A stretch of 64,000 nucleotides of DNA from Cardinalis cardinalis (lineage: Eukaryota; Chordata; Aves; Passeriformes; Cardinalidae), in contig JACDOX010000003.1 of the NCBI GenBank assembly GCA_014549065.1, positions 15,193,877 through 15,257,876 of the forward strand. Reading direction: 5' to 3'. The position numbers and the translations under genes were made by a program. This document shows positions 38,001-47,790 of this stretch, piece by piece; within the stretch, counting starts at the first letter, position 1; every line of letters starts with the position of its first letter. A model generated the notes under the pieces. That model was not told the DNA's origin. It worked only from the letters and a program-made list of their open reading frames with translations, and did not search any database.

Positions 38001-40008
38001 GGCTGCCTCAATGCAAACCTGACCCTCTCCTAAAGAGCTGCAGGATTTGCTCCCTACTTTGACANTAATCATGTTGCCAGGTCAGAACATTTGATGACTG
38101 CAGTAGAAATGGGGATCTGAAGGACCTAATATCTTAGAGAGGCAGCTCCCTAAGCAGGGCTGTTGTCAAGCCTGGTGCATAATTTCTGCAGTTACACAAA
38201 GGTTTTTCTCCCTTGCAGTACAATTCTGGACTATTTACGTGATGTGAAGTATTTATTATCCAAAATTGTTTATTGTAGCTATGCAATTAAGTCACTATGG
38301 CTCATGAATTGGTTCTTGCTGATTTTAATAGAAGGAATTTCAAGATGGGGTTACCTGCTGTTTTATTCTCCACTGACAGGCCTAAATTAACCTCCAAAAT
38401 CAGATTTCTGCTGGCTACAACCACAACTGTAAATTTATAGGGCAGTTTCAGTAAATATTTTGTAGTATTTGCTGAAAATCCACAGCTTCAGCAAGCATTT
38501 CTGTGAGTAATTAATTTACTAGAACACGCCAAAATCAAACACAAAAGGGATGGAAAATTGAAGTGAAAGCAAATGTGCTTTAAAATTCAAATAAATATTC
38601 ATAGATAAGATTTTGCAGCATTGGTTCAATTCAGGGGCATTTCATTGGGGGCTGTTGTCTTCTCCGGCCTTAGCTGCTGGAAGCATCATTTGTGTTTATA
38701 GTGGTTGATAACAACCAGTGCTGTTTCACCTCTGTTTAAGGTGAGNCAGACTTCTGATCTAGCTTTGACTCAGCCAAAATATTTCCCTGGTCTTCAGTAA
38801 TCAGCTACAGCAGTCAGAGAACATAAAACACATCTAAGAATCACTACAAAAACAGTAAAATAATTTGCTAATGTAAAATCATTTCTGCCAGCAGAGAGAC
38901 TTGAACTAGGACAACTTTGATCTTAGTATAAATTAGGTCTCAAATTGCTTAGATCTTCTGCAGATAGTACGAGAGCAAAGAATATGCACCTTCATCTTGG
39001 TTTCCATTACCTTTTNAAATTTTTTGAGGTATATTGAAACTGATTCTTGCCTTTCTGTTATCCCATATTACAGGTAGCATTTCAGTAAGGGGCTCTTTCA
39101 TCTGTCACTTAGCCCACATACATCATAGTTTATCCTTCACTGATTCATTCTGCTGTTGTATTCTTAAAAATAATTTAAAATTAGGACAACTACTTACTGT
39201 ATTTGAGATTTTACAGATATTTGGGGCTTTGAAGGTTAAAAAAACCCACTATATAAATTGTGATTCTGCTTGATAAACAAAGCTTTGTGTGTTAAATTAC
39301 TGTGTCTAGTGAACCTTTGGTAGCTGATTTCTAGGAAGAGATTCTGTATAAATTCTTTCCCCGGCTTCCATTCTCTTTTTATTGTCTCTTGTGCTGAGTG
39401 ATTTGTTTTGATGATTATAGATACTTTGTATTGCTTAGACTACAGCTTTATTTTACATGCAAATATTATCTGATTCTGTGTCTTCATTAAACTTTAATAA
39501 GGCTTTACGAACGCAGTGCATAAAAAACAATATTGAATCAACAAAGCCTGTATAATGATGATTGAAATACAAAATTCAGCAAGAGTGATGTTGAAAGTAG
39601 ATCAAGTACTAGCANTACTGGTAAGCCTGCAGAGCCTTTAACTTTATTTTTAAGTTCTAATAGTTACAAAGTATGAAGTAAGAGTCTAGAAGAGAAAAAA
39701 AGTGAGAAGATAAGAATGCTACTTTTTCTGTCAGCGGCATACTTGAAAGTAAATGCTAATGATAATCACTTATAGGTAGTGCATGTCATTTCTTTTAGTG
39801 TTTTTAAGATGATAAAATAATCATAAAAAGATACTCAGCTTGTGGGTTATGGCATGCGATGAAAAACGTGAGTATGNAATGCCATGCTGTTGGAAAAAGG
39901 CAGACACAATGGTTAATCTCGAATAAGCCCTGGCAAGTGTAATGGCAGCAGATCNTACAGAGCTTACTGGGAAGTGCAGGGAAAACTTGTGACTCTTTGC
40001 TATGTTGG
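32092..40008. other. Long AT-rich unique non-coding stretch
   Basis: No gene or repeat family is recognised. All open frames are under 80 codons. AT-rich low-complexity tracts occur near 33960-34010 and 34940-35000. A small inverted repeat at 33721-33743 is listed separately. Confidence 0.5.
33721..33743. repeat. 9-bp-arm hairpin
   Basis: ATGAAGAAT (33721-33729) and ATTCTTCAT (33735-33743) are exact reverse complements with a 5-bp loop. It is short enough to arise by chance in AT-rich DNA. Confidence 0.7.
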
Positions 40009-40625
40009 TGTCTTGGTTTGAAAAGACAGGTGTCTGCTAAGGAAGGCTGGAGCCCCTCTTGAAATGGAAAATGNAAAGCCTCTCCCTCCAAATTATTATA
40101 ATTTTGAAATTAAGGGGGCTCTCAGGCAAAGATATGAGAATAGGAATAAAATGCAGTAATACAGAACACCACTGATAGAGTCAGAATAGGAGCTGACACC
40201 CTGTGGGTCAGGGTGGTGGCAGCAGCCCCATTCCATGGTGGCTCAGCCCTCCTGCAGTGACAGGTGTGGCTCTGTTGAAGCAGTGATCCTGTAGAAGGGT
40301 GGAGTTTTCCTCTGAGAATCCAGTGATGGTGTAATTGGGCCTGATCTTCCTCTGGGAATCCAGTGGAAAAGGCTGCTGTGGTGTTCCAAACCACAGATTC
40401 TATCCAGGTAGGGATGCTTGGCTCCTCCCCCTGGGCGGAGTATCTCGCAACGGATGATGGAATTTTATGAGCCATGCAGGGACGGTCACTGGCCANGAAC
40501 AGAAGATATCTCCTGGAGGGAGGATAGGTTTGTGGAAGAGATAAAGAAAGCAGAGGGNNACTGCCCCACCTGTGACAGATGGCAATAGAATACACACCCC
40601 CAGCCACATCTTGCTACCTAAGACA
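40009..40625 (-). mobile_element. Solo LTR of an ERVL-type endogenous retrovirus
   Basis: The block begins TGTCTTGGTTTG and ends CTACCTAAGACA, so both strands start TGTCTT and end AAGACA. Flanking 5-bp sequences GTTGG (40004-40008) and GTTGT (40626-40630) match at four of five positions, the duplication length typical of ERVL insertions. On the minus strand a GC box (GGGCGG on the plus strand at 40433-40438, next to CCTCCCC) precedes a degenerate TATA region, supporting minus-strand sense. An internal tandem duplication, period 40 bp, lies at 40307-40365. No internal viral genes adjoin it. A 161-codon open frame on the minus strand (40122-40607) covers most of the LTR; I recognise no protein in it and treat it as incidental. 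Confidence 0.88.
40307..40365. repeat. 19-bp direct repeat inside the LTR, 40-bp period
   Basis: TTCCTCTGAGAATCCAGTG (40307-40325) recurs with one change at 40347-40365. It probably marks an LTR subfamily that carries this duplication, or a private duplication in this copy. Confidence 0.9.
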
Positions 40626-41177
40626 GTTGTTCAAGATGTGTTTTCCTGGTTGGGAGGTCCTAGATAAACACACCAAGGAAATCAGCATGGAGCAGTTCAA
40701 ACCTGGGCTCTGCTGATGCAAGCTGCAGGGTGGGGGTAGCCAGCAGTGTGAGTCTGGAAGGGCCAGACGGCAGAGGGGGAGGAAGAAACAAAGCAGCCCT
40801 GCTGGGAAGGGCCCTCAGAGAGCTGCCAGGGGAGCAGCAGGGGAAGGGAGAAACCAGCAAGGGCTTTGTGCCAGTGCTGGGGGCCTGGGAAGCTGGATAG
40901 AAGGAGTGCTGCCTGTCTGATGGCAGCTGGCTGTGATAACACATCCCAGCTGTGGCAGGAGCAGAGTGATCAGTGGGGCACAGAGCTACCAGCTCTGCGA
41001 GGATGAGAGCATCCCATGTGCAGCAGGAGTGCCACGGCATGGAAAGTGTAACTGTGAGTATTGTGCTAAGTGAGAAGCTCTGTGGAGGCCTTGCTTGCAC
41101 AGCATTTCTGCCCACTCAAATAGGGAAATATAAAAGTCAATATAACTAGGAATGGACTGCAGGCTCTTGTTCNGGAC
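40626..41177. other. GC-rich spacer between two LTRs
   Basis: This stretch of about 550 bp is clearly GC-richer than the rest of the window and has G-runs such as GGGTGGGGG. It holds a 151-codon minus-strand open frame (40660-41115), rich in Ser, Pro and Leu, with no domain I recognise. Because each neighbouring LTR carries its own target duplication, the spacer is most simply host DNA rather than viral interior. It could be a former GC-rich locus or an unrecognised repeat. Confidence 0.5.
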
Positions 41178-41570
41178 TGTGACGGTGTTCACAGGGGTTT
41201 TCAGGTGAGGGAAGAGANGAGAATGTTACTCCATGTTTAGAAGGCATGATTTATTATTGTATTATATACATTACATTAAAACTATACTAANAAGAATAGA
41301 AGGANAAGTTTCATCTCAGAAGGCTAGCTAAGCTAAGAATAGAATAGACAAGAATGNTAACAAAGGCAGCTGCCTCAGACTCTGTCCGAGCTAGCTCNGC
41401 TNTGGTTGGCCACTAATTTACAAACAAGCACGTGAGACCAATCACAGATGCACCTGTTGCATNCCACAGCAGCAGANAACTGTTGTTTACATTTTGTTCC
41501 TGAAGCCTCTCAGCTTCTCAGAAAGAAAAAACCCCAAGAAAAGTATTTTCATAAAAAGATGTCTGTGACA
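41178..41570 (-). mobile_element. Solo LTR, same family as 7370-7765, opposite orientation
   Basis: Read on the minus strand it starts TGTCACAGACATC and ends ACCGTCACA. Flanks CNGGAC (41172-41177) and CAGGAC (41571-41576) form a 6-bp target duplication, as expected for class II (ERVK-like) or related integrases. The AATAAA signal, reversed, lies at 41250-41255. Similarity to the 7.4-kb copy runs the full length with scattered substitutions and small indels, so the two are separate insertions of one family. No coding region is attached. The insertion lies only about 550 bp from the ERVL-type LTR. Confidence 0.93.
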
Positions 41571-42104
41571 CAGGACCATCACACTGATCAGGGTATATGA
41601 AGTGAAATCTAAAGTTGTGCATTGAGCGCACTTGATCATAGCACAGCTATGTACAGATGTGTACAGTCAATCTTTCACCTAAATTAGGTATAAAGATAAA
41701 ATTCTTGGGCTGAACTGTAGTGTCAGGACGTTAGGGGGGGGAAAAAAAAGCCATTCTGAATTTTGTCTTAAGTTATACACAAGGTCTGCTTTGAGGTGAA
41801 TTAAAGACCCATCCATAGAAGTGTTCCTAATTAGAATTGTTTTACATTGCACTGAGTTGTTTTATGTGGCAAGCTGAATAAATCCAGTNGACAAATACTT
41901 NATATAAAGAAGCAGAAATATATATACACATGCACCTATATATATAANTTTTAAAACGTATAATTTAAAATTATATATTTCCAATTAGTAAAATAATTGG
42001 TGTGAAAAGTAAGGGGACTACAAAATGTTCTCCAGTTTTGGAAAGTGTTTTATTAGAAGCACAGGTAAACCACCACATTTATAGAAGGAAAAAAAAAAGG
42101 CAAA
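41571..42104. other. AT-rich unique sequence
   Basis: No gene is seen. TA-rich simple sequence occurs around 41920-41985. The CR1-type LINE fragment that follows may begin as early as about 42060, since the sequence there is compatible with it, but the match is convincing only from about 42105. Confidence 0.5.
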
Positions 42105-42485
42105 CCAAACTCAGGAAAGCCATCAAAGGGCCCCAGCTCCTGGGAGCGTGACTGCAAGGAGACTATCATAGGGGAAGGCTTAAAAAATTTCTTTAAAAAG
42201 TACAAAGCTTGTCCAAATGTGAACTAGAAAGGCCATAAATCACGACAGGTCAAATGGAGACAGGAAATAGAGGATTAAAAACTTGCAAAGGGTGCTCAAG
42301 CTTCTTGTCAAAAGTTCTTCAATCAAAATCTGGAAGTCAGGTAGGGCATAAGTGGGACTCCTTAATGACCAAACTGTAAGGAAGGACTCTGGAATTAGAA
42401 AGCCATTACAGAGAGGTTCAGTTAATTCCTTTTGTTGCTGTCTGAGGACATCAGAGATGTTTGTGCACCTGAGCCATGCTTTCTA
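42105..42485 (+). mobile_element. Ancient CR1-type LINE fragment, region before the reverse transcriptase
   Basis: In shifting plus-strand frames the translation keeps LINE landmarks: KAIKG near 42117, FFKKYKACPN near 42189-42218, KLAKG near 42278-42293, then KAITE near 42400 and EDIRD followed by APEP near 42445-42475. These occur in this order in the linker between endonuclease and reverse transcriptase of CR1-type LINEs. Several stops and frameshifts interrupt it. The decay is greater than in the CR1 copies at 20.8 and 31.8 kb, pointing to an old, possibly pre-avian, insertion. Seen: motif order. From memory: the family. Confidence 0.65.
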
Positions 42486-45400
42486 GTAAACAGGGTGGAG
42501 GTCAGATGGANTCAGGGGGTTTGTGTAAATACACAGCAAGGGTATTCACCAAAACAAACAGATGTGTTAGCTGTCAGTAACTCCCCAGGTCAGGTGGCAC
42601 ATTAACCTGAGCGAAGCTCCAGTGGGAGATGGCACAGTGGCTGCCAGGGCCTGACTGCTGCAAAAGCCACAGGGCTGGCAGGGAGCACTGCAATTCCCTG
42701 TCACTCTCACAGCAGGGGCTCTCTGAGGAATTGAGCTTGGTTTCTGAAGCTGGGAGAAAGACAGGGTCTTTCATAAGATGGTTTTTAGTGGAGGTCGTGT
42801 AATCGTTTAAGCCAAACCCTTAACAAAGCTCCCAAGCCTGTGGATAGGCAAGGGCAGTGGGTGGCAGTCTCTTGCTGGGTTGAATGTGCACACAGTGGGT
42901 CAGGGGAGTCACAACAGGGTGGACAAGCCTTTATTTTGTCCAGCCAAAAATCCTTCATATTTGTAATTGTGTGTCCTCTTCCTTCTTCCTTTGGTGGTTG
43001 GGGAGATTTTTTTGTTTGTTTTTGAATTTTTGGCAAGGAGATTAAGCAAGACCACNAAGTCGAATATTACTGTGTGAACACACTTTATTTCCTATTTGAA
43101 AGTCAAAGTTGTGTATGAAATGTTAACACTCGAGTGGTAGTGTCCTGCTGATGGAACAGAATCCAAACATTAGGNGCCCGCTTGCATACAATGAAAATAC
43201 TACCAAAAAAATTACCTCAGGGGTGGCTCACTGCTGAAATTTCCCACTACCTAAGCAATTCCGGTCAATAGAATCAGCTCTGAGAATTGACTGACTACCT
43301 GCATGTATGCATAAAATAAACACTCCACAGAGCAGGCAAATCGGGGAAGAGGTCAAAGCATGAGTGGTGTGAAGTTAAAACCAGTAAGAAGAGATGAAAA
43401 AACTCAAGCTGTGCTGTGAAATTATCCTTTTTTCAGATGTCTTCTCTACTCACTCTATTTTACAAAAAAACCCCTTGTTGACATGCAGTATCTGAGCCCA
43501 GTTGTTTGGGGTTTTTTTGTACTGAAATGGCATTCAGGTCTCTTTGAGAGTGTTAAAAACTGTTGTGCCTGAGGTGTCTCTAAGGCTTGGAATNCATGGT
43601 TGTTCTATGGAACTGAAGACTTTTAAACTTGTACAAATCTGCCCCAAATTTTCCCATATTGACTGAATGTACCCACAAAGGTACATCATTTCCTGCACCT
43701 GAAGATAAACATACAAATGGTGTGAAAAATGCATCCCACTCCAATACAACTTTGGTAGTTTAAACCTATTATAACTTTGAAATTCAATAATTCTTTTTTG
43801 ACCTTCATTTGCTCAAGGCTCTGTTCCTCTGAACTCAAACCCATCAGTTTCACATAGTTACTACTGCCTTTCTTATTATTTTTTTTCTGTTAACATTCCA
43901 TTTTCACTGAGACCAGAGTACTGTCCTCCTTCTCCTGTAGCAAGCTACAGAGATAGGCTGTCTATAAGCCTTTGGCTGATTTGCACTGTAAGTTGTTTTC
44001 AGCAAATCCTTTCATGGTAACAGAGAGAACAATTTTGTATTTAACACTGTGAGGGGCTTTTCCAGGCCAGCAGCCGGTCTTGGCACCGTGTTGTTGCTAA
44101 ATATAATCTACTTGAAGGTGTCATTTCCCAGGAGATGTCCAAGGGAGTGCTGCAGGTAGCAGTGGCGCCCATCAGAGCCTGCCTTTGCATGGTGGAATGC
44201 AATCTGCAGAGTAAACAGGNCATCCATTACAGTGCTTGTAATCACCTCCTCCTCTTTTGGGGCTTCACAGTTTTATTATGTCTTCATTACACAGCAAGAC
44301 ACATCTCAGCTCTGACCTTCATCTGCAGACTGAGTGAGAAATAGGNTTTCAGTAGACAAGAGCAATTTTTCACTTGCAAAAGGCTACTGCCTTTTGATGG
44401 CAGTAGCTAAAGGCTTGGGATGAAATTTCTCTGTCCATTCATACTGCATGGTGAAAGGACACTTGGGCCATCCTTGCCTGGAAAGACAAAATACTCTGAT
44501 TGTCTTGTGCTGTATCCACCTGCAATGTGTGCTCCTTGTAAAACACCTGCCATCAATGTAAGAGCAGCAACCCGCTCATGCAGAGGTGATTAGGCACTTG
44601 AATATTAATGAGAACACATGTATGTCAAATATGATTTGCAATAAAACAAGAAGTTTAGAAGCTTATAGTTTGATCAGTTATGTTGTACTTGCTTTATATA
44701 AATATGAAAAAACTGAGTGGTGCTAAAAATATTTGGCAATTTGGTTTCATGCCTTCATTTAGATTGNGTTCATTTGCTACTGATCAAAAGCTCTGGGAGT
44801 GTTATTTCTGTGGCNATTGGTTAGGTTTTAGCTTGTTTTATGCAGTTGATAGTCATTTACTTTTTCTAAAATGACTTAGACTTTTCCCACCTTAGCTNTA
44901 TCTCTGTCCAAGTTTTATATATTGTAGAGATATATCTTGTGAACCATTCCTGACCTCTCATCTTTAGAAGTTTGATTTATCAGGAAAACTGACAGTATCT
45001 TCAGAAGTAGTCTCAAAAGTACCTGTATGTCAGGGGAATTATTGAGTTTAAAAATCTACAGTGTATTTTAGGAGGTTTCTGAGCTATCCAAATCTTGGAA
45101 TATATAATATATANAGAGAGAGTGTGAGAGGGAGGCAGATTTTTTTTTGTGGCTCTTCCATTAGCTGTGTGGCTGTATCACTTTTCTCTTTTGTTTTAGA
45201 AAAGAAAATTATTTAACTCATTCCTAAATCCTTTTGAGATACACTGGTTTAGTAAAATCTGTATTCCCACAGAAATAATTGGAGTCTGTATCAACTGAAC
45301 AACTGAAGAGACTCTAANTTTTGTATTTGATAATTTGTATCCGTAAACCTGATTGGGATCCCATGTGGTACACTTGACTTCTTGTCAAATGTCAGACTGT

Positions 45401-47394
45401 TGGTGGAACATGTTTGTCTTGGAGCTGTAAATGTAACCACGTGCCACCTCTGAGCTGTAAAACTCTGCCATTTGTTGTGACATTGATGTCAGAGTGTAGC
45501 CCCAACTTTCACTATATCTGAGAATCCNAAGTGCTGATTATCTCTCCACAACTTGCTGGCTTGCTGAACCATTTATCTTGTTCCTGGTTGAGAAAAAGGA
45601 TGGAATTTTAAATAATGGCAAAGATACATCTGCCTGAAAGAATAAAAAGAAAAAATGTTCTGAGTGAGGAATATGAGAAGAGATGGAGGAGCCTCACATN
45701 AGGCTTGATTAAACTGAGGCCGGCATGATCATGTTCATAGGTTGTTCTCGTCTGTACTCCAAAGAAGAAAATTCTGTAATAGGCTTTATATACCATATTT
45801 TAAGGGGTTACATGTGAAGCACAGCCTGTCTGAAAGAAGGTGAGCAGTGAAGGTGTATGAACACCAGGGAGGGCCCTGGGAGCAGCAGTGAAGCTCCATA
45901 TCCAACGGTGAGGACCCCATGGGTGCAGTCTCACCATGAGAAGCTGCCTTACAAATCAGGGCTGGATGGGGAACTCTGACAGAGCCCATGGGTTTGGAAA
46001 AGGGGGATCCAGTGTTNGGATCAACTTTGGAGCAGCCTCGTGTCAGCCAGCTCAGCTTTGTCAAGTTNTGAATTCTCCTGTAATGCAACCATGGTGGTGG
46101 AGCCTTGCAGTGGTGGTATCTCAGATCTCATTTTACCCGTGTAAAATACCTGCATTTATCTTTGTGTGACACAGATTAGTCCAGTATCTTATATGTGTGA
46201 GTTTTCCAGTTTTCTGCAGCCTGTCAGAAGTAAGAATAATTTCAAAGGGACATATATTGAGCTGTTCTTTACAATATCAGCTCTCTGCCCACAGAGATTA
46301 ACCGAGTGTCAGGACTGATTTAAGATCATTTTGATGAGTGAGAAAGTGGAAAAAATATAGGGTTAAAGATAGTTTCTCCATTGTTTTCACATAACTAAGA
46401 AGTTGGTAAAATCCTATAGGAATATTTTAAGATTCAATATCTAATCCTGTACCTAACGTTTAATTTAGTCATTGCACATGATGAATTAAATGCCAGAGTC
46501 AAAATGCAAAAAGCTTATTCTTTCAGGACCAGAGTGTGAACAGATGTGCCTGTGTATTGAGACAAGGTTTGAATAGATCTTGGAAGAAATCATGTGAAAT
46601 TCTTTCTCATTGAAGACAATGACCGAGTTGCCATTGACTGCAGACTTGAGCTTGACTGCAGCAATCTGATTCAGTAAAGGATTTAAATGCATATAATAAT
46701 AGAAAAAGTGATCTGATGAATCATGACCTTATCTGTGAAAATTTGCCTAATGAAACTGTGTGAAATTAACTTTACTCACAAAGCACACCTGTTCTGCTGG
46801 GAAGATGGCTATAAATATCTTTGTGCCACCTGCCCTAGCTATAAGAGCTTCTATAAATCATATAATTCCCTCTGACAACTGGTACTACCTTGAGGGCACC
46901 TTTTTCTTTCTGTGCTCTTTCTGAAAATGTGTATTTGCATAAATACAAAATTGTATGCCAGTAAATTTTCCACCAGATTTCTTTTTCACCCCCAAAACTG
47001 AAAACAGTTGAGCTTATTTGTAGTTTTGCCTCCCCGGTTACAGTTCCATGTACAGGCACACTCTGAAGTAGGATGTGGTCACTTGGGAATTCTGCCCTGC
47101 TAAAACACCATCACTTGNGCCCACAGTCCCATGAAGGAGTTGTTCCAGTTTGTGATGAGTTGAGATGGAAAGAAATTAACTGACTGTAAACCCAAGAGTT
47201 ATCAGGGCTCTGATAACTTCTGTATTGGTCTGCCTTTCCCATGTACTCTCTTCGGTTCCTTCTCCATTTGTGAGAAATTGCCCTTTCTTCTGTTAGAGGT
47301 TGAATTTAAAACCAGACCCCTGGGAAAGCCTTGGTTTAGAGCTCCCAGTCTCTAAACCCAGCANCCCGAGCATCAGTGCAGGAGCAGAACTGCC
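42486..47394. other. AT-rich unique sequence with GC-richer patches
   Basis: No gene is recognised. GC-richer patches lie near 42590-42780, 44050-44210 and 45830-46030. A TA/GA simple-sequence tract is near 45102-45138. Open frames are all 100 codons or shorter and without domains. A pair of competing hairpins at 44378-44407 is listed separately. Confidence 0.5.
44378..44407. repeat. Two overlapping, mutually exclusive hairpins
   Basis: AAAAGGC (44378-44384) pairs with GCCTTTT (44389-44395) around TACT, while GCTACTGCC (44383-44391) pairs with GGCAGTAGC (44399-44407) around a 7-base loop. The two stems share bases and cannot form together. No RNA-gene context supports a switch; the arrangement is noted because it is compact. 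Confidence 0.55.
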
Positions 47395-47790
47395 CTCCCT
47401 CCTCTCCAAGCAGAGTGTGAGCCAGCAGTGTGACACTGCTGAGAGAAGGGTAAATACCTTATCAGGCTGTATAAACAGTGCAGGAAAGGCATGAAGTGAT
47501 CCTATGTAAAAATACAATGATTTTCCTTCAAGAAGGATTTAGATTTATTGGTTGGTGGCCAAGGAAGTGCAACCCAGAAGGTGGTGATTGAAAGAACTGC
47601 NGTTTGGATTATCTTTAGAAGAAAATCATGGGGAGGCAATGTAACTGTTCTCAGTTATGGGAAAGGCTGTTGTAAAGAGGAAGAAAATCTGGGGGTTCTT
47701 TCTGTGTTTCAGGCTCATAAGACAAGCTGTGAATGGAAAAAGGAAAGTGTCTTGAAGCAAANAGGTGTCTTGCTTGATGGACTGATTAAA
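47395..47790 (+). mobile_element. Ancient CR1-type LINE fragment, C-terminal and 3' part
   Basis: The first part translates in one frame to VSQQCDTAERRVNTLSGCIN (within 47411-47480), matching the MSQQCD...LGCIN block downstream of the CR1 reverse-transcriptase core. After a deletion, 47590-47740 resembles the region encoding the end of the protein: GAAAGAACTG near 47589, AACTGTTCTCAG near 47642 and GGCTGTTGTAAAGAGGAAG near 47665 appear in the family's order. Frames are broken. The first part includes a 19-bp odd palindrome, CAGCAGTGTGACACTGCTG. It may be from the same element generation as 42105-42485, but the gap of about 5 kb makes a single insertion unlikely. Confidence 0.7.

Noticed and set aside
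38623..38640. tRNA T-arm-like GGTTCAATTC
   Set aside because: No acceptor stem, D-arm or internal promoter A-box at the required spacing.
40626..41177. Spacer as retroviral interior between two LTRs of one provirus
   Set aside because: The two LTRs belong to different families and each has its own flanking duplication; no gag, pol or env motif is seen.
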